This document shows positions 18,046-27,268 of a stretch of 45,342 nucleotides of DNA, piece by piece. The translations under genes and the position numbers were made by a program. The number at the start of each line of letters is the position of its first letter. The stretch's first letter is position 1. The notes under the pieces are model-generated. The model made no database searches. It was given only the letters and a program-made list of their open reading frames with translations, and was not told the origin of the DNA. This DNA comes from Spirochaetales bacterium (GTDB lineage: Bacteria; Spirochaetota; Spirochaetia; UBA9216), in NCBI GenBank assembly GCA_016342585.1, contig JAEINK010000040.1:1-45342 (forward strand). The letters run 5' to 3'.

Positions 18046-19116
18046 CTACAGGGATCTTTCTTTCTCACGATATTTGGAGGGAGAAATGCCGGCAAACTTC
18101 CGGAAGGTTGTATTAAAAGTCGTTTTTGAATTGAATCCGCAATCGAAAGCAATCTGGAGGATATTCACATCTGATTCTTCCTTCAATATCTTTTTAACTT
18201 TATCAATTCTATAGGAATTAATGAAACTGTTGAAATTGGTGTGGTAATGAGTATTCAGCAGCTCAGAAAGTTGAGGGGAAGAAATATTCAGTTTATCACC
18301 CAATGATTTTAAAGTAAGTGTACTGTCTCTATAAATTTCTTCCCGGTCCATAAGAGAATCAAGGCTGGCAAAGACTGTCTCCATATCAAGCCCCTTTAGA
18401 CGGGAATTGAGATACCGGATCTCCTGAGACTCTTTTTGGGCATTGCTGAAATAAGCGGGATAACGAATGATGAAAAATATAAAAAACAGGGGAATGCAGA
18501 AAAAAGCAATATGACCGATAAACTGGAGCCCCTTCCCAAGGGTCACGGACAGAAGAAGGATGAGAGAAAAACCGATTGAACTTCTAACAATGAAAATCAG
18601 AGATTTTAGTTCGGGAGATCGTTTTTCCTTTCTGTAATAGGCGTTAAGTACCTTGGATATAAGCATCATATAAACAAATAGAGAGAGATAAGAGAGAGTT
18701 ATTATGACATCAATAATCAGAAGCCCTTTAATCCCCTCGACAGAAGGATAATGCAAATTGATTCCTTCTATGAGAAGCAGAGTAACCAAAAAAGGAGAGA
18801 CATGAAGCACAGTTTTCTTCAGGGAGATTATATTATCACTAAAAATATACAGAAAAAACAGATATAAAAAAGTACCGATCAAAAAAAGGAAGGCAGTGTC
18901 CAGATAATAAAAATATCTCTCGAAGATTGGACTGTCACGACAATACAACCAGAAAGAGAGATACTGTATACCTACGGCGAAGTAGATGATTGATAGAAAG
19001 TAATTCGGCAGAGGTTTGTCTTTATGGATCAACTGGATTAAAGAAAAAAAGAAGAAAATTATTGAAACGACAAAAGAAATATTCGCAATAAAAGGGATAA
19101 TATCAAGACCTTTCAA
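18046..19116 (-). CDS. Membrane-anchored AraC-family transcriptional regulator
   Basis: This 356-residue protein has about seven hydrophobic segments in its first 220 residues. After a linker (about 225-255) comes an AraC-type double helix-turn-helix at about 258-352, including NILQIAFDCGFNSKTTFNTT and FRKFAGISPSKYREKERS. It should be an integral membrane one-component regulator that acts on DNA from the membrane. The start is a TTG at 19116 with GGAGGG 10 nt upstream; no better start lies nearby. It is divergent from a second membrane-bound regulator (LuxR type, 19349). Confidence 0.88.
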   Translation of the reverse strand: MKGLDIIPFIANISFVVSIIFFFFSLIQLIHKDKPLPNYFLSIIYFAVGIQYLSFWLYCRDSPIFERYFYYLDTAFLFLIGTFLYLFFLYIFSDNIISLKKTVLHVSPFLVTLLLIEGINLHYPSVEGIKGLLIIDVIITLSYLSLFVYMMLISKVLNAYYRKEKRSPELKSLIFIVRSSIGFSLILLLSVTLGKGLQFIGHIAFFCIPLFFIFFIIRYPAYFSNAQKESQEIRYLNSRLKGLDMETVFASLDSLMDREEIYRDSTLTLKSLGDKLNISSPQLSELLNTHYHTNFNSFINSYRIDKVKKILKEESDVNILQIAFDCGFNSKTTFNTTFRKFAGISPSKYREKERSL

Positions 19117-19194
19117 TTATAGTTGACCCTCCGGAAGTTCACATTGACGGATATTCTTACAGAGTGATATCATTCCATAAATTTAAAAAAAAGA

Positions 19195-19224
19195 CTATTC
19201 ATTAGGGTAAAAATCCATGAATAG
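19195..19224. promoter_or_regulatory. Dyad in the AraC/LuxR divergent intergenic region
   Basis: Perfect 8-bp arms CTATTCAT and ATGAATAG flank a 14-bp centre that itself contains GG...CC. It sits about midway between two divergent regulator genes, so it may be an operator shared by both. A short RNA hairpin is the other reading. No strong sigma-70 pair was recognised nearby. Confidence 0.5.
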
Positions 19225-19348
19225 ACAGTGTGAAAACAGGTTCAGGGCGGGCGTTCTTTTCTTTAAATACCTAAGAAGCATAGAAACCTGCCATAAATGA
19301 TGGTAAAATAACTTCAAAAAGAATCTTAATTTGTCTAAGGAATATTAA

Positions 19349-20254
19349 GTGGTTGATTCATCAACTCTGCAAATAGCTCTATATTCAATCTCATCGGTGG
19401 TAGGAATCTTATTCAGTCTGATTCTTCTTTATATACTGATGAAAAAACCTTCATGGCTATTATTTTATTTCCTCTGCTTTTTCATAATTAGCATCTATCA
19501 TCAGGCAGGAATTTTTTTCACTTCCCGGATTATTAAAACTTCACAGTCTCTGGATATCCATCAGTTTTGGAGGGTTAGTCTTGCATTCAGCAGACTTCGC
19601 TATATTTTTCTGATACTATTTGTCCACGCCTCCCACCGCTTTAAAGCGACAAGGGTACTGACCATCTTTTTCGTATTGCTGATTGGAGCAGGTATCATTC
19701 TGCCTTTTTATATCTATTCAATAATCCCGAATCTGATGGAAATTACGGTTGTTCTATACTCTTTCATTTACTGGCTGTTTGTGTATATGAAAAAAGAAAG
19801 AATATCACTTTCCGACGAACGACTTAGACTTCTTCGTGCGGTACTACTCTGTTCAGGATTTTTTCTAACAGGCATAATTCTGGATCTTCTGGAAAGTATT
19901 CCACAGGCGAGCGTTTATATATCGATCCTGCTGATAGATTTTTATCCTGTTTATCTGATTTGTATTGGGGGCGTTATTACATTCTGGGCGGTCAGAGATC
20001 TTTATTTTCCCATCATATTCGAAGAATCGAAAAGAGCTCAAAAGCTCGACTTTTCGGGATTGCCGGTCACGAAGAGAGAAAGAGAAATTATCGGACTTAT
20101 CATCAAAGGGAAGACAAATACAAATATCTCAGATCAATTATTTATCTCGGAATCTACAGTAAAAAAACATATAAACAACCTCTTCAGGAAACTTGAAATT
20201 TCCAGTCGTTGGGAACTCATAAAATTGACCGACAGAATTCACCCAAAGGAGTAG
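19349..20254 (+). CDS. Membrane-anchored LuxR-family transcriptional regulator
   Basis: This 301-residue protein has about seven hydrophobic segments within residues 1-215, then a LuxR/GerE helix-turn-helix at about 235-295 (VTKREREIIGLIIKGKTNTN, then ISDQLFISESTVKKHINNLF). The GTG start at 19349 has AAGG 9 nt upstream. It lacks a receiver domain and so is a membrane-bound one-component regulator. With the divergent AraC-type gene it forms a pair of membrane regulators of similar architecture but unrelated DNA-binding domains. A small lipoprotein gene follows in the same direction after 98 bp. The signal and targets are unknown. Confidence 0.88.
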   Translation: MVDSSTLQIALYSISSVVGILFSLILLYILMKKPSWLLFYFLCFFIISIYHQAGIFFTSRIIKTSQSLDIHQFWRVSLAFSRLRYIFLILFVHASHRFKATRVLTIFFVLLIGAGIILPFYIYSIIPNLMEITVVLYSFIYWLFVYMKKERISLSDERLRLLRAVLLCSGFFLTGIILDLLESIPQASVYISILLIDFYPVYLICIGGVITFWAVRDLYFPIIFEESKRAQKLDFSGLPVTKREREIIGLIIKGKTNTNISDQLFISESTVKKHINNLFRKLEISSRWELIKLTDRIHPKE

Positions 20255-20352
20255 AGAGTTGACATGCATTTTTCCAATATTCACCTAAAGTTCCATATCT
20301 TTCTCCAGTGGTTCATTTATCCTTGTATAAAATATTTAACAAGGAGAGATGG

Positions 20353-21021
20353 ATGTTAAGAATTCAAAGAAGAAAGCGGTTATTTACAGCCATTATTGGT
20401 ACGGCACTATTGATAATGGCTACGGGCTGTATTGTCCCGGACAATACCTATTTAATGGAATTAAACCGTACAGGAAAATGGCAGGAAGCAGAAAAGGTAG
20501 GGATGAAGATGCTTGAAAACAGGAACACATTCACGCATAGCCAAACCTGTGAAACCTACTTTCATATAATCTATGCTCAGACACGTATGGAAAGAGAGAG
20601 TGATGCCGTCAGGCTGCTGAACAGTTATGAGACCTTCAGGGATCAGAAACAATTAGATCCGGATTTACGCTGGCTGGATGGTGAAATGGCTAATCTGAAA
20701 AAAGAACTTGGCCTTCTAAATGAGATCCAGCTTTCTCTTCTCTCCGCAATGGATGAAAATGGTAAGGGTAATTATACGAAAGCCAGAGATATTTGCGACA
20801 AGGTTCTTACTATGGATGCAGTAAATGACATTCAAAGGGCAACTGCACACTTTGTGGCCGCAGTTTGCTCTATCAGGCTGGAAGAATATGTAAAGGCAGA
20901 ATTATATTTTGGACACTTTGAGTCCCTGAAATCTGCCCTTCCTCCCGGACACCGCATTCTGGAAGAAATATCCTATGTCAGGGAAGGTCTATCCGAACTT
21001 AAAAATGCACTACAGTATTAA
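20353..21021 (+). CDS. Small lipoprotein with TPR-like helical repeats
   Basis: This 222-residue protein starts at the ATG at 20353, chosen because AAGGAG (20341-20346) lies 6 nt upstream. The longer frame from 20308 lacks a site. The signal peptide ends ALLIMATGC (Cys at about residue 26). The mature part is all helical with TPR-like pairs, for example WQEAEKVGMKMLENRNTF and NYTKARDICDKVLTMDAVND. It is presumably a periplasm-facing adaptor anchored to a membrane. It follows the LuxR-type gene and may be controlled by it. The exact family is not recognised. Confidence 0.82.
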   Translation: MLRIQRRKRLFTAIIGTALLIMATGCIVPDNTYLMELNRTGKWQEAEKVGMKMLENRNTFTHSQTCETYFHIIYAQTRMERESDAVRLLNSYETFRDQKQLDPDLRWLDGEMANLKKELGLLNEIQLSLLSAMDENGKGNYTKARDICDKVLTMDAVNDIQRATAHFVAAVCSIRLEEYVKAELYFGHFESLKSALPPGHRILEEISYVREGLSELKNALQY

Positions 21022-21153
21022 TATAATACAATATGAAATAGTAAATTGAAATGCATCAAATTACTTGAGAGGGGTTTTGATACCTGCTTCAGATTTATCT
21101 GGAAAAGCTGGGATAACGGGGATAAACAGTGCCCCAAAGCTTGATTCTATCAT

Positions 21154-21170
21154 GGTATAATAAATCACTA
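21154..21170 (+). promoter_or_regulatory. Extended -10 promoter implying a leaderless pirin mRNA
   Basis: TG-G-TATAAT (TATAAT at 21156-21161) is a perfect extended -10. Transcription would begin about 7 nt downstream, at or next to the pirin ATG at 21170. There is no ribosome-binding site before that ATG. No good -35 is visible, which is acceptable for extended -10 promoters. Confidence 0.6.
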
Positions 21171-22195
21171 TGAAAAACAAAGTAATTTCCAGTATTAAAC
21201 CTTTAGGATTCACCTGGGAAACAAATGATCCATTCCTTTTCTGTGTGCACCACCTGGATCATTATCCTGCGGGGAATGATAATTTTGGACCGGAGGCTTC
21301 CCTTGTAGGAAGACATCTGGGGCAGGATTTCACTCTGAAAGAGGGATGGCGGATGTATCATGGTGAAAAAGTCCCGGGCTTTCCGGCCCATCCTCACCGG
21401 GGTTTCGAGACCGTAACTGTCGTACTCGAAGGCTATGTGGATCATTCAGATTCACACGGTGCTTCAGGACGCTACGGAAATGGAGATGTACAATGGATGA
21501 CCGCCGGCTCGGGGATGCAGCATTCCGAGATGTTTCCTCTCCTCAATAAAGAGGGCGCAAATACCCTGCAGCTGTTCCAGATTTGGCTCAACCTGCCGGG
21601 AAATCGTAAATTTTCAAAGCCCCATTATAAGATGCTCTGGGCAGAAGATATTCCTGTTTACAGGAAAAAGGACAAAAAGGGAAAGCTTACCGAAGTACGG
21701 CTTATTGCAGGAACCCTGGACGAGATGAAAGCGCCCTCTCCGGCTCCGGATTCCTGGGCTGCCGATGGTAATAACGAGGTGGGGATCTGGTTGTTGAAGA
21801 TAGAAGAAGGAGGAAGCTGGACGCTCCCCGAAACATCTTCCGAAATAAACCGTTCTCTCTATTTTTACAAAGGAACAGAAATCAACATTGCCGGAGTTTC
21901 TGTGGAATCATACAATTCAATCGACCTGGCAGCAGATCAACCTGTAAAAATAGAAAACGGCAAGAAGGAGGCGCTCCTCCTTATACTACAGGGAAAACCA
22001 ATCAAGGAACCGGTGATGCAGCATGGTCCTTTTGTTATGAACAGCAGGAAGGAGATCGAAGAGGCCTATTCTGATTACCAGAAGACCCAATTCGGGGGGT
22101 GGCCCTGGAAAAGGCATGATAATGTTCATGACAGAGATGCCGGACGGTTTGCTATTTATTCCGATGGGCAGGTTGAGAAAAAGAAGGAGCGTTGA
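21170..22195 (+). CDS. Pirin family protein
   Basis: This 341-residue bicupin has the pirin signature: FPAHPHRGFETVTVVLEGYV, then VDHSDSHGASGRYGNGDVQW, and MTAGSGMQHSE. The His-His-His-Glu set for the metal (usually iron) lies in the N-terminal cupin. The C-terminal cupin (from about residue 185) lacks these residues, as usual. The protein is longer than most pirins (about 230-300 residues), with an extended C-terminus ending YSDGQVEKKKER. Pirins are described as quercetinase-like enzymes or redox-linked regulators; the role here is not defined. It is a single-gene unit. Confidence 0.93.
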   Translation: MKNKVISSIKPLGFTWETNDPFLFCVHHLDHYPAGNDNFGPEASLVGRHLGQDFTLKEGWRMYHGEKVPGFPAHPHRGFETVTVVLEGYVDHSDSHGASGRYGNGDVQWMTAGSGMQHSEMFPLLNKEGANTLQLFQIWLNLPGNRKFSKPHYKMLWAEDIPVYRKKDKKGKLTEVRLIAGTLDEMKAPSPAPDSWAADGNNEVGIWLLKIEEGGSWTLPETSSEINRSLYFYKGTEINIAGVSVESYNSIDLAADQPVKIENGKKEALLLILQGKPIKEPVMQHGPFVMNSRKEIEEAYSDYQKTQFGGWPWKRHDNVHDRDAGRFAIYSDGQVEKKKER

Positions 22196-22256
22196 TCCTG
22201 CAATTGACTAAATAATCGGGAGATCATCGGCAGGTGAAAGTTGAACAATGAAAGGT

Positions 22257-24329
22257 TTAGCTTCGCAGCAGCCCTCTCATCACTTCGGGATCCCCCGTGG
22301 GTAGAGAACAACTATAGTTGGAGCAAACATACACCATAGCTTTTCCATCTATCTCCCCATAGTGTTCAAGATAGGGAATCAGAGCCCTAATCTCATCCCC
22401 TTCGCTTCCGGAAGGAACAAAAATGGTTACCGCTTCAGGGTGATATCCTTCGCGTAAAACGGCGACCATATCATCGATAGAGGGATCCCTCACCCCTCCT
22501 TCAGATTGTCCAGCCATAATAATCTCCCGGGGGAGACCATGATAGAGGGAAAGACCACTGGCAAAATTTGTGTAGCCAGAGGGGGCCCCCTCCATGGCGC
22601 TGGAGAAAGCCTGAATTGTTTTCTCGGCTATGACAATCAGATCTCTCCGACCAGTCACTCTTCCCAATCGTAAAAAGAGATCCACAGCAGCCGAATTCCC
22701 GGAAGGAACAGCCCCATCAAAGCCCTCCTTTTCCCGGTAGAGCAAGGCCTCATTCCCGTTACCCGTCGAGAAAAAACCAAATTTTTCATGATCCCAGAAT
22801 TTTGTGACTGCGATATCCGCAAGAAGGAGCGCTTTCGAGAGATATTCTACAACGAAGTCAGCCTCATACAAGGCGAGAAGCCCCCTGGCAAGGAAGATGT
22901 AATCTTCGAGATATCCGGTAATCCCCTTTTCACCCAATCGGTAACGGTGATAAAGGGTGCCGTCATCCATGGCCATCTCTTCCAGAATGAAATCCGCCGC
23001 CCTCTCCGCAGCACGAATATACTCATCATCGTTCAGGATTTTCCCGGCTCTGGCCAGGGCTCCTATCATTAAACCGTTCCAGTCGGTCAGGATCTTGTCA
23101 TCCTTAAATGGATGAATACGCTTTTCCCTCTCATTGAAAAGGAGAGCCTTCATCTCTTCCAGGTGACCACTGTCCGTCGATGACTCCCCCTCCCTATACA
23201 GAATATTCAGGCCTGTGGCTCGACCGGTAGCCTCATCTTTGTAGTTTCCCGATTTCTTCACCGAATACTCTTCTGTAAAGCGAGCAAGATCCGCAGAACC
23301 CAAAAGGGCCGCAAGATCTTCATAAGACCATGTATAAAAGCGCCCCTCTTCACCTTCACTGTCTGCATCTTCGGCGCTGTAAAAACCACCTTTCGGCGAG
23401 GTCATATCACGCAGGACATAATCAAGAACTCCCCTGACCGTATCTTCATACAGGGATTCACCGGTTATCTGACAAGCCTCCGTGTAGGCCATGGCGATGA
23501 GGGCCTGATCGTAGAGCATCTTTTCGAAATGGGGAATATTCCACCTTTGATCCGTGGCGTAGCGGTGAAACCCTCCTCCGAGGTGATCGTAGATGCCGCC
23601 CCTTCTCATACTATCCAGGGTCTCCCGAACCATTTCCAGGGCCTCATTCGCCCCCTCACTCTTCCAGTACCTCATGAGGAAGAGGAGGTTCTGGGGAGAG
23701 GGAAATTTCGGTTTTCGATTGAATCCACCATAGTCTTTGTCATACCGGGACTTCAGATCCCTATAGGTCTTGTGCACCAGATCAACAGATGGTATCGCCC
23801 CCGGATCCCGGCCAACTTTTTTAACAAGTTCTCCGGTTATTCCTTCGGCGGAATTGAGTAATTCATCCCGGCGGTTTACCCAGGCATCGTGAACCAGGGA
23901 AATAAACTCCCGCATCCCGGGGACAGGTCCCCGGCCCTCTTTGGGAATATAGGTGGCTGCGTAGAAAGGTTTCTTATCGGGAGTCATGAGGATTGTCAGC
24001 GGCCAGCCGCCGCCTCCGGTCATCATCTGGCTTACAGTCATATAGACCCCGTCAATATCCGGGCGTTCCTCCCGATCCACCTTGATCGAAACAAAGGTTA
24101 AATTCATAAGGGTGCCAATCTCCGGATCTTCAAAGGATTCATGGGCCATCACATGACACCAGTGACAGGTAGAATAACCGATCGACAGGAATATCGGTTT
24201 ATCCTCTGTTCGGGCCTTCTCAAAGGCATCATCTCCCCAGGGAAACCACTCCACCGGATTATCCGCATGCTGCAGGAGATAGGGGCTCTTCTCCTTGACC
24301 AGTCTGTTAGTAAAATTTTCTTCATGCAT
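22257..24329 (-). CDS. DUF255 thioredoxin-domain protein (YyaL/SSP411-like)
   Basis: This protein of about 690 residues starts at the ATG at 24329 ([20 protein letters not shown]). That start matches the family's usual N-terminus and has GGGAGG 10 nt upstream; a longer frame to 24428 is not supported. The N-terminal thioredoxin-like domain has the CHWC motif in [20 protein letters not shown]. An N-acylglucosamine-epimerase-like (alpha/alpha)6 barrel follows ([40 protein letters not shown]). Such proteins are widespread, but their biochemical role is not established. The gene is divergent from the alpha-galactosidase gene. Confidence 0.92.
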   Translation of the reverse strand: MHEENFTNRLVKEKSPYLLQHADNPVEWFPWGDDAFEKARTEDKPIFLSIGYSTCHWCHVMAHESFEDPEIGTLMNLTFVSIKVDREERPDIDGVYMTVSQMMTGGGGWPLTILMTPDKKPFYAATYIPKEGRGPVPGMREFISLVHDAWVNRRDELLNSAEGITGELVKKVGRDPGAIPSVDLVHKTYRDLKSRYDKDYGGFNRKPKFPSPQNLLFLMRYWKSEGANEALEMVRETLDSMRRGGIYDHLGGGFHRYATDQRWNIPHFEKMLYDQALIAMAYTEACQITGESLYEDTVRGVLDYVLRDMTSPKGGFYSAEDADSEGEEGRFYTWSYEDLAALLGSADLARFTEEYSVKKSGNYKDEATGRATGLNILYREGESSTDSGHLEEMKALLFNEREKRIHPFKDDKILTDWNGLMIGALARAGKILNDDEYIRAAERAADFILEEMAMDDGTLYHRYRLGEKGITGYLEDYIFLARGLLALYEADFVVEYLSKALLLADIAVTKFWDHEKFGFFSTGNGNEALLYREKEGFDGAVPSGNSAAVDLFLRLGRVTGRRDLIVIAEKTIQAFSSAMEGAPSGYTNFASGLSLYHGLPREIIMAGQSEGGVRDPSIDDMVAVLREGYHPEAVTIFVPSGSEGDEIRALIPYLEHYGEIDGKAMVYVCSNYSCSLPTGDPEVMRGLLRS

Positions 24330-24524
24330 ATTGTCAAAACCTCCCGGGCTTTTAGTGGTTCTGTTCCGGTGCGTCCGGAGAAAAGGAGGTCGACAGGGTA
24401 AATCGTTTTTACGAAACCCTTCATGCAAACCTTACCTTCTCTGTAGACATAAGATACTCATGTTTTACCCCACCGTATAGAAGAGAAAATCATCCAAATT
24501 CATGAGTGTCCGGTGTAAAATAGA

Positions 24525-24530
24525 TATAAT
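24525..24530 (+). promoter_or_regulatory. -10 element upstream of alpha-galactosidase gene
   Basis: A perfect TATAAT lies 21 bp before the ATG at 24552, which would give a leader of about 15 nt containing the AGGAG site at 24541-24545. The -35 region is poor. Confidence 0.45.
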
Positions 24531-24551
24531 ATTGAATAACAGGAGTTGAAA

Positions 24552-26102
24552 ATGTTGCCCCAAAAGGCCTGGCTTACAGATATATACGGAATGGAATTCC
24601 TCTGTGATTCTGACTTAAAAGAGAATATTGTCACCGCTGGGATTACCCCGAAAACGACGATCAGACCCCGCTGGATGGTCCTGGAATTCGACCTTACCCC
24701 GGTTGTTCTTTATGATAAAAAAATCCTGGTAAACGGGTTTCAATCGTGGAGCGAAACGTTTATTGCTGATAGAAGCGCAAAGATCCGCCGGCTCAATCCC
24801 TTAGCCCGGCTCCTCTCTCTTGACCGTTATGGTGATTACCACTTTTACCGGCCTCAAACAGCCCGAAAAGGATTTGTTTTTTCCCACGAATATCTTCAGG
24901 TTTTTGATACGGAAGGAAAACAGAGCCATAGTTCAGCTGAAGAGGAGATTCTCTTTGCGGGAAATCTGAGTCCGGAACAGGCCTACGGTATTTTTGAAAT
25001 AGATTTTAAGAAAAACACCATATTATATAAAACAGACCTTGAAGGGCTTACCCTTGAGGGAGGAAAAGAGTTTATCGGAATAACTCTCTTCACAGGAAAA
25101 ACCAGTGATAAATACTTTGACCACCGGCAAATGGCCTCCTCTCCTCCGGCAAGACCTCTGACGGGGTGGACATCATGGTATAACTACTACGCCGATATTT
25201 CAGAGGCGATCCTCCTCGAAAATCTGACAGCCCTGACCGATTCCCGGATCCCCATGGATGTTTTCCAGATCGATGATGGCTATCAGGAGAGGGTCGGTGA
25301 CTGGCTTGCAGTAAAAGATTCGTTTCCCTCCGGAATGAAATTCATGGCAGACCGGATTCATGAAAAGGGATTACTTCCCGGCCTCTGGCTGGCTCCCTTT
25401 GCCGTGGAAAAGCAATCAAAACTATATAAAAATCAAAGGGAACTCCTGGTATTCCCGGAAAAATCTTCCGGTCAGACCAGGAGGAAGGCGCCTCTCCCGG
25501 CGGGCTTTAATCCCGGCTGGAGCGGCATCTATCACGCCTTAAATATATACAATCCCTCTGCCCGGGAATACCTGAAAGAGGTGTTTAAAACGGTTGTCGA
25601 TAATTGGGGGTTCAGACTGCTGAAGCTTGACTTCCTCCAGGCGGCCGGAGTCATCCCCATGGCAGGAAAAACCCGGGCCGGTGTGATGCACGATGCCTAT
25701 GAACTCTTAAACGATCTTAAGGGTGAGGCCATGCTGTTGGGATGCGGGGCCCCGCTGGGACCAGCCGCGGGAAAGTTTGAATATATGCGAATTGGTTCGG
25801 ATGTTGCCCCCTACTGGGAGGACCATTTTTTGAAAGCCATCGGTTACAGAGAGCGGGTTTCCACCGCCAACTCCCTTTCCAGTACGGAAGCCCGGGCCTT
25901 CCTGAACGGCCGGGCCTGGTATAACGATCCGGATGTATTTTACCTCAGGGATACAAAAGATATAAAAATGACAGAATCTCAGAAGAGGAAACTATTCGAG
26001 ACAAATATAAAATGCGGTGGGCTAATCTTCTTTTCAGATGATATAAGAACCTATTCGAAGGAGAAGATCCGGGCACTTCTATCAACCTTTGAAAATCGAT
26101 AA
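24552..26102 (+). CDS. Alpha-galactosidase, glycoside hydrolase family 36/GH-D clan
   Basis: This 516-residue cytoplasmic enzyme has no signal peptide and is predicted to release terminal alpha-galactosyl residues. The (beta/alpha)8 barrel starts at TGWTSWYNYYADISE (about residue 200) and continues with DVFQIDDGYQERVGDW. The nucleophile Asp360 lies in LLKLDFLQAAG and the acid/base Asp417 in IGSDVAPYW. It is shorter than classical 700-residue GH36 enzymes, with a reduced N-terminal beta-sandwich. The ATG at 24552 has AGGAG 6 nt upstream. No transporter is adjacent, and the next gene (SorC type) is convergent. The substrate could also be a related alpha-linked sugar. Confidence 0.88.
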   Translation: MLPQKAWLTDIYGMEFLCDSDLKENIVTAGITPKTTIRPRWMVLEFDLTPVVLYDKKILVNGFQSWSETFIADRSAKIRRLNPLARLLSLDRYGDYHFYRPQTARKGFVFSHEYLQVFDTEGKQSHSSAEEEILFAGNLSPEQAYGIFEIDFKKNTILYKTDLEGLTLEGGKEFIGITLFTGKTSDKYFDHRQMASSPPARPLTGWTSWYNYYADISEAILLENLTALTDSRIPMDVFQIDDGYQERVGDWLAVKDSFPSGMKFMADRIHEKGLLPGLWLAPFAVEKQSKLYKNQRELLVFPEKSSGQTRRKAPLPAGFNPGWSGIYHALNIYNPSAREYLKEVFKTVVDNWGFRLLKLDFLQAAGVIPMAGKTRAGVMHDAYELLNDLKGEAMLLGCGAPLGPAAGKFEYMRIGSDVAPYWEDHFLKAIGYRERVSTANSLSSTEARAFLNGRAWYNDPDVFYLRDTKDIKMTESQKRKLFETNIKCGGLIFFSDDIRTYSKEKIRALLSTFENR

Positions 26103-26118
26103 GTAAAATAGTTTATAA

Positions 26119-27078
26119 CTAGGCCAGTAAAGAGAGCATCCTCTCGGCTGCAAAATTATCGGTAATGAGGGTATTGATAAAACCACCCCGCAAGGCACCT
26201 ATGATGGCTTCAGCCTTTCCCTCATGCCCTGCCACAGCGATGGATCTATCGACCTGCGACAATTTCTCCAGGGAGATACTCAAGGTCCGATGATTTATAT
26301 CCAGATCCAGAAGCTCTCCATTAGCATCATAATGCAGTCCAAGAATATCGCCGCAGGCACCGGCCTCCTTCAGGGCGAGAACCTCTTCATCCGAGACATA
26401 GCCTACCTCATAGAGGGTATATAGATTATTGAGAAGTACACTCCCTATTCCGGTAATTATAATATCCGCATTGGCGGCGATTTCCAGAGTACCGCTTATG
26501 GCTTTATCCTTCAAAAGGCTGTCCCGGATAACTCTGGATTCAACAATCAGAGGGACATGAAGGTATCGGCAATTGCAGGAGAGTTTATCACTTAAAAGTT
26601 TAGCTACTAATGGACCATCCTTCAGGATGCCTGTATAACCGGTGGCTCCAATAACCTGAACAACCTCTGCCTCCGGATGGGCTTCCCGGGGTAGATTTTC
26701 AATCGTCTCATACAGGGCTTTTCCCCACCCGACCCCAATAACCGTCTGGGGGTGTATAATATTCAGCAGATACTTTCCGGCAAATAACCCCAACTTGTGA
26801 ACGCTCTCTTCATACTCCTTGTTATCGCAGGCAACAACACAGACCTCTTTAAGACCGGGAAACTTTTTCCGCAACTCTTGCTCCAAAACAGAAACCCGCC
26901 AGGGCCAGGCGACATCAATAGTTACAATCCCACAATCCCGGGCTTCGGTCAGGATCCTGGAAATGGAGGTTCTATTAATCCCCGTTATATCGGCTATTTC
27001 CTGCTGATTCCGCCCCTCGTCATAATAAAGCCGGGCAATATACGCTAACTGAGCGTATTTTTTATCCTGCGCGTCCAT
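26119..27078 (-). CDS. SorC/LsrR-family sugar-phosphate-responsive regulator
   Basis: This 319-residue regulator has an N-terminal helix-turn-helix (NQQEIADITGINRTSISRIL, about residues 23-42). The C-terminal SorC effector domain resembles sugar-phosphate isomerases (VIGVGWGKALYETIENLP; ITGIGSVLLNN; AGHEGKAEAIIGALRGGFIN). It starts at the ATG at 27078, preceded by AGGGG; a GTG at 27084 is less likely. It is divergent from the aldolase/transporter operon, and the intergenic region holds phased TGTG motifs that it may bind. SorC proteins such as LsrR and CggR respond to phosphorylated sugars. The likely effector here is a pathway intermediate such as a 5-modified ribose- or ribulose-1-phosphate. 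Confidence 0.92.
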   Translation of the reverse strand: MDAQDKKYAQLAYIARLYYDEGRNQQEIADITGINRTSISRILTEARDCGIVTIDVAWPWRVSVLEQELRKKFPGLKEVCVVACDNKEYEESVHKLGLFAGKYLLNIIHPQTVIGVGWGKALYETIENLPREAHPEAEVVQVIGATGYTGILKDGPLVAKLLSDKLSCNCRYLHVPLIVESRVIRDSLLKDKAISGTLEIAANADIIITGIGSVLLNNLYTLYEVGYVSDEEVLALKEAGACGDILGLHYDANGELLDLDINHRTLSISLEKLSQVDRSIAVAGHEGKAEAIIGALRGGFINTLITDNFAAERMLSLLA

Positions 27079-27131
27079 AAACACCCCTGAAATTTACAAG
27101 CTAAATAGAAGTATAACCTCTAAATCACAAA

Positions 27132-27205
27132 TGTGAAAGCTTTTCTTTTCATTTGTGCATTAATAATCGCTTTACATGTGCATAAAAAAGTTGACAGCTG
27201 TGAAA
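27132..27205 (+). promoter_or_regulatory. Array of four phased TGTG half-sites (candidate SorC operator)
   Basis: Direct TGTG motifs begin at 27132 (TGTGAAA), 27154 (TGTGCAT), 27177 (TGTGCAT) and 27199 (TGTGAAA). Spacing is 22, 23 and 22 bp, about two helical turns. The first lies in a TCACA-AA-TGTGA dyad (27125-27136). The last lies between the -35 and -10 of the operon promoter, so occupancy should block RNA polymerase. SorC-family proteins are known to bind tandem repeats as oligomers. The link to this regulator is inference. Confidence 0.6.
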
Positions 27206-27219
27206 AAGGGATCTATTAT
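27191..27219 (+). promoter_or_regulatory. Sigma-70 promoter of the 5-modified-ribose operon
   Basis: TTGACA (27191-27196) is a perfect -35. It is followed by exactly 17 bp and TATTAT (27214-27219), one mismatch from consensus. The start point would be near 27226, giving a leader of about 43 nt with AGGAGG just before the aldolase ATG at 27269. Confidence 0.85.
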
Positions 27220-27268
27220 TGTTTAGTCATGTGGTTTTATGTGTAATATTTACTGTTTAGGAGGAAAC

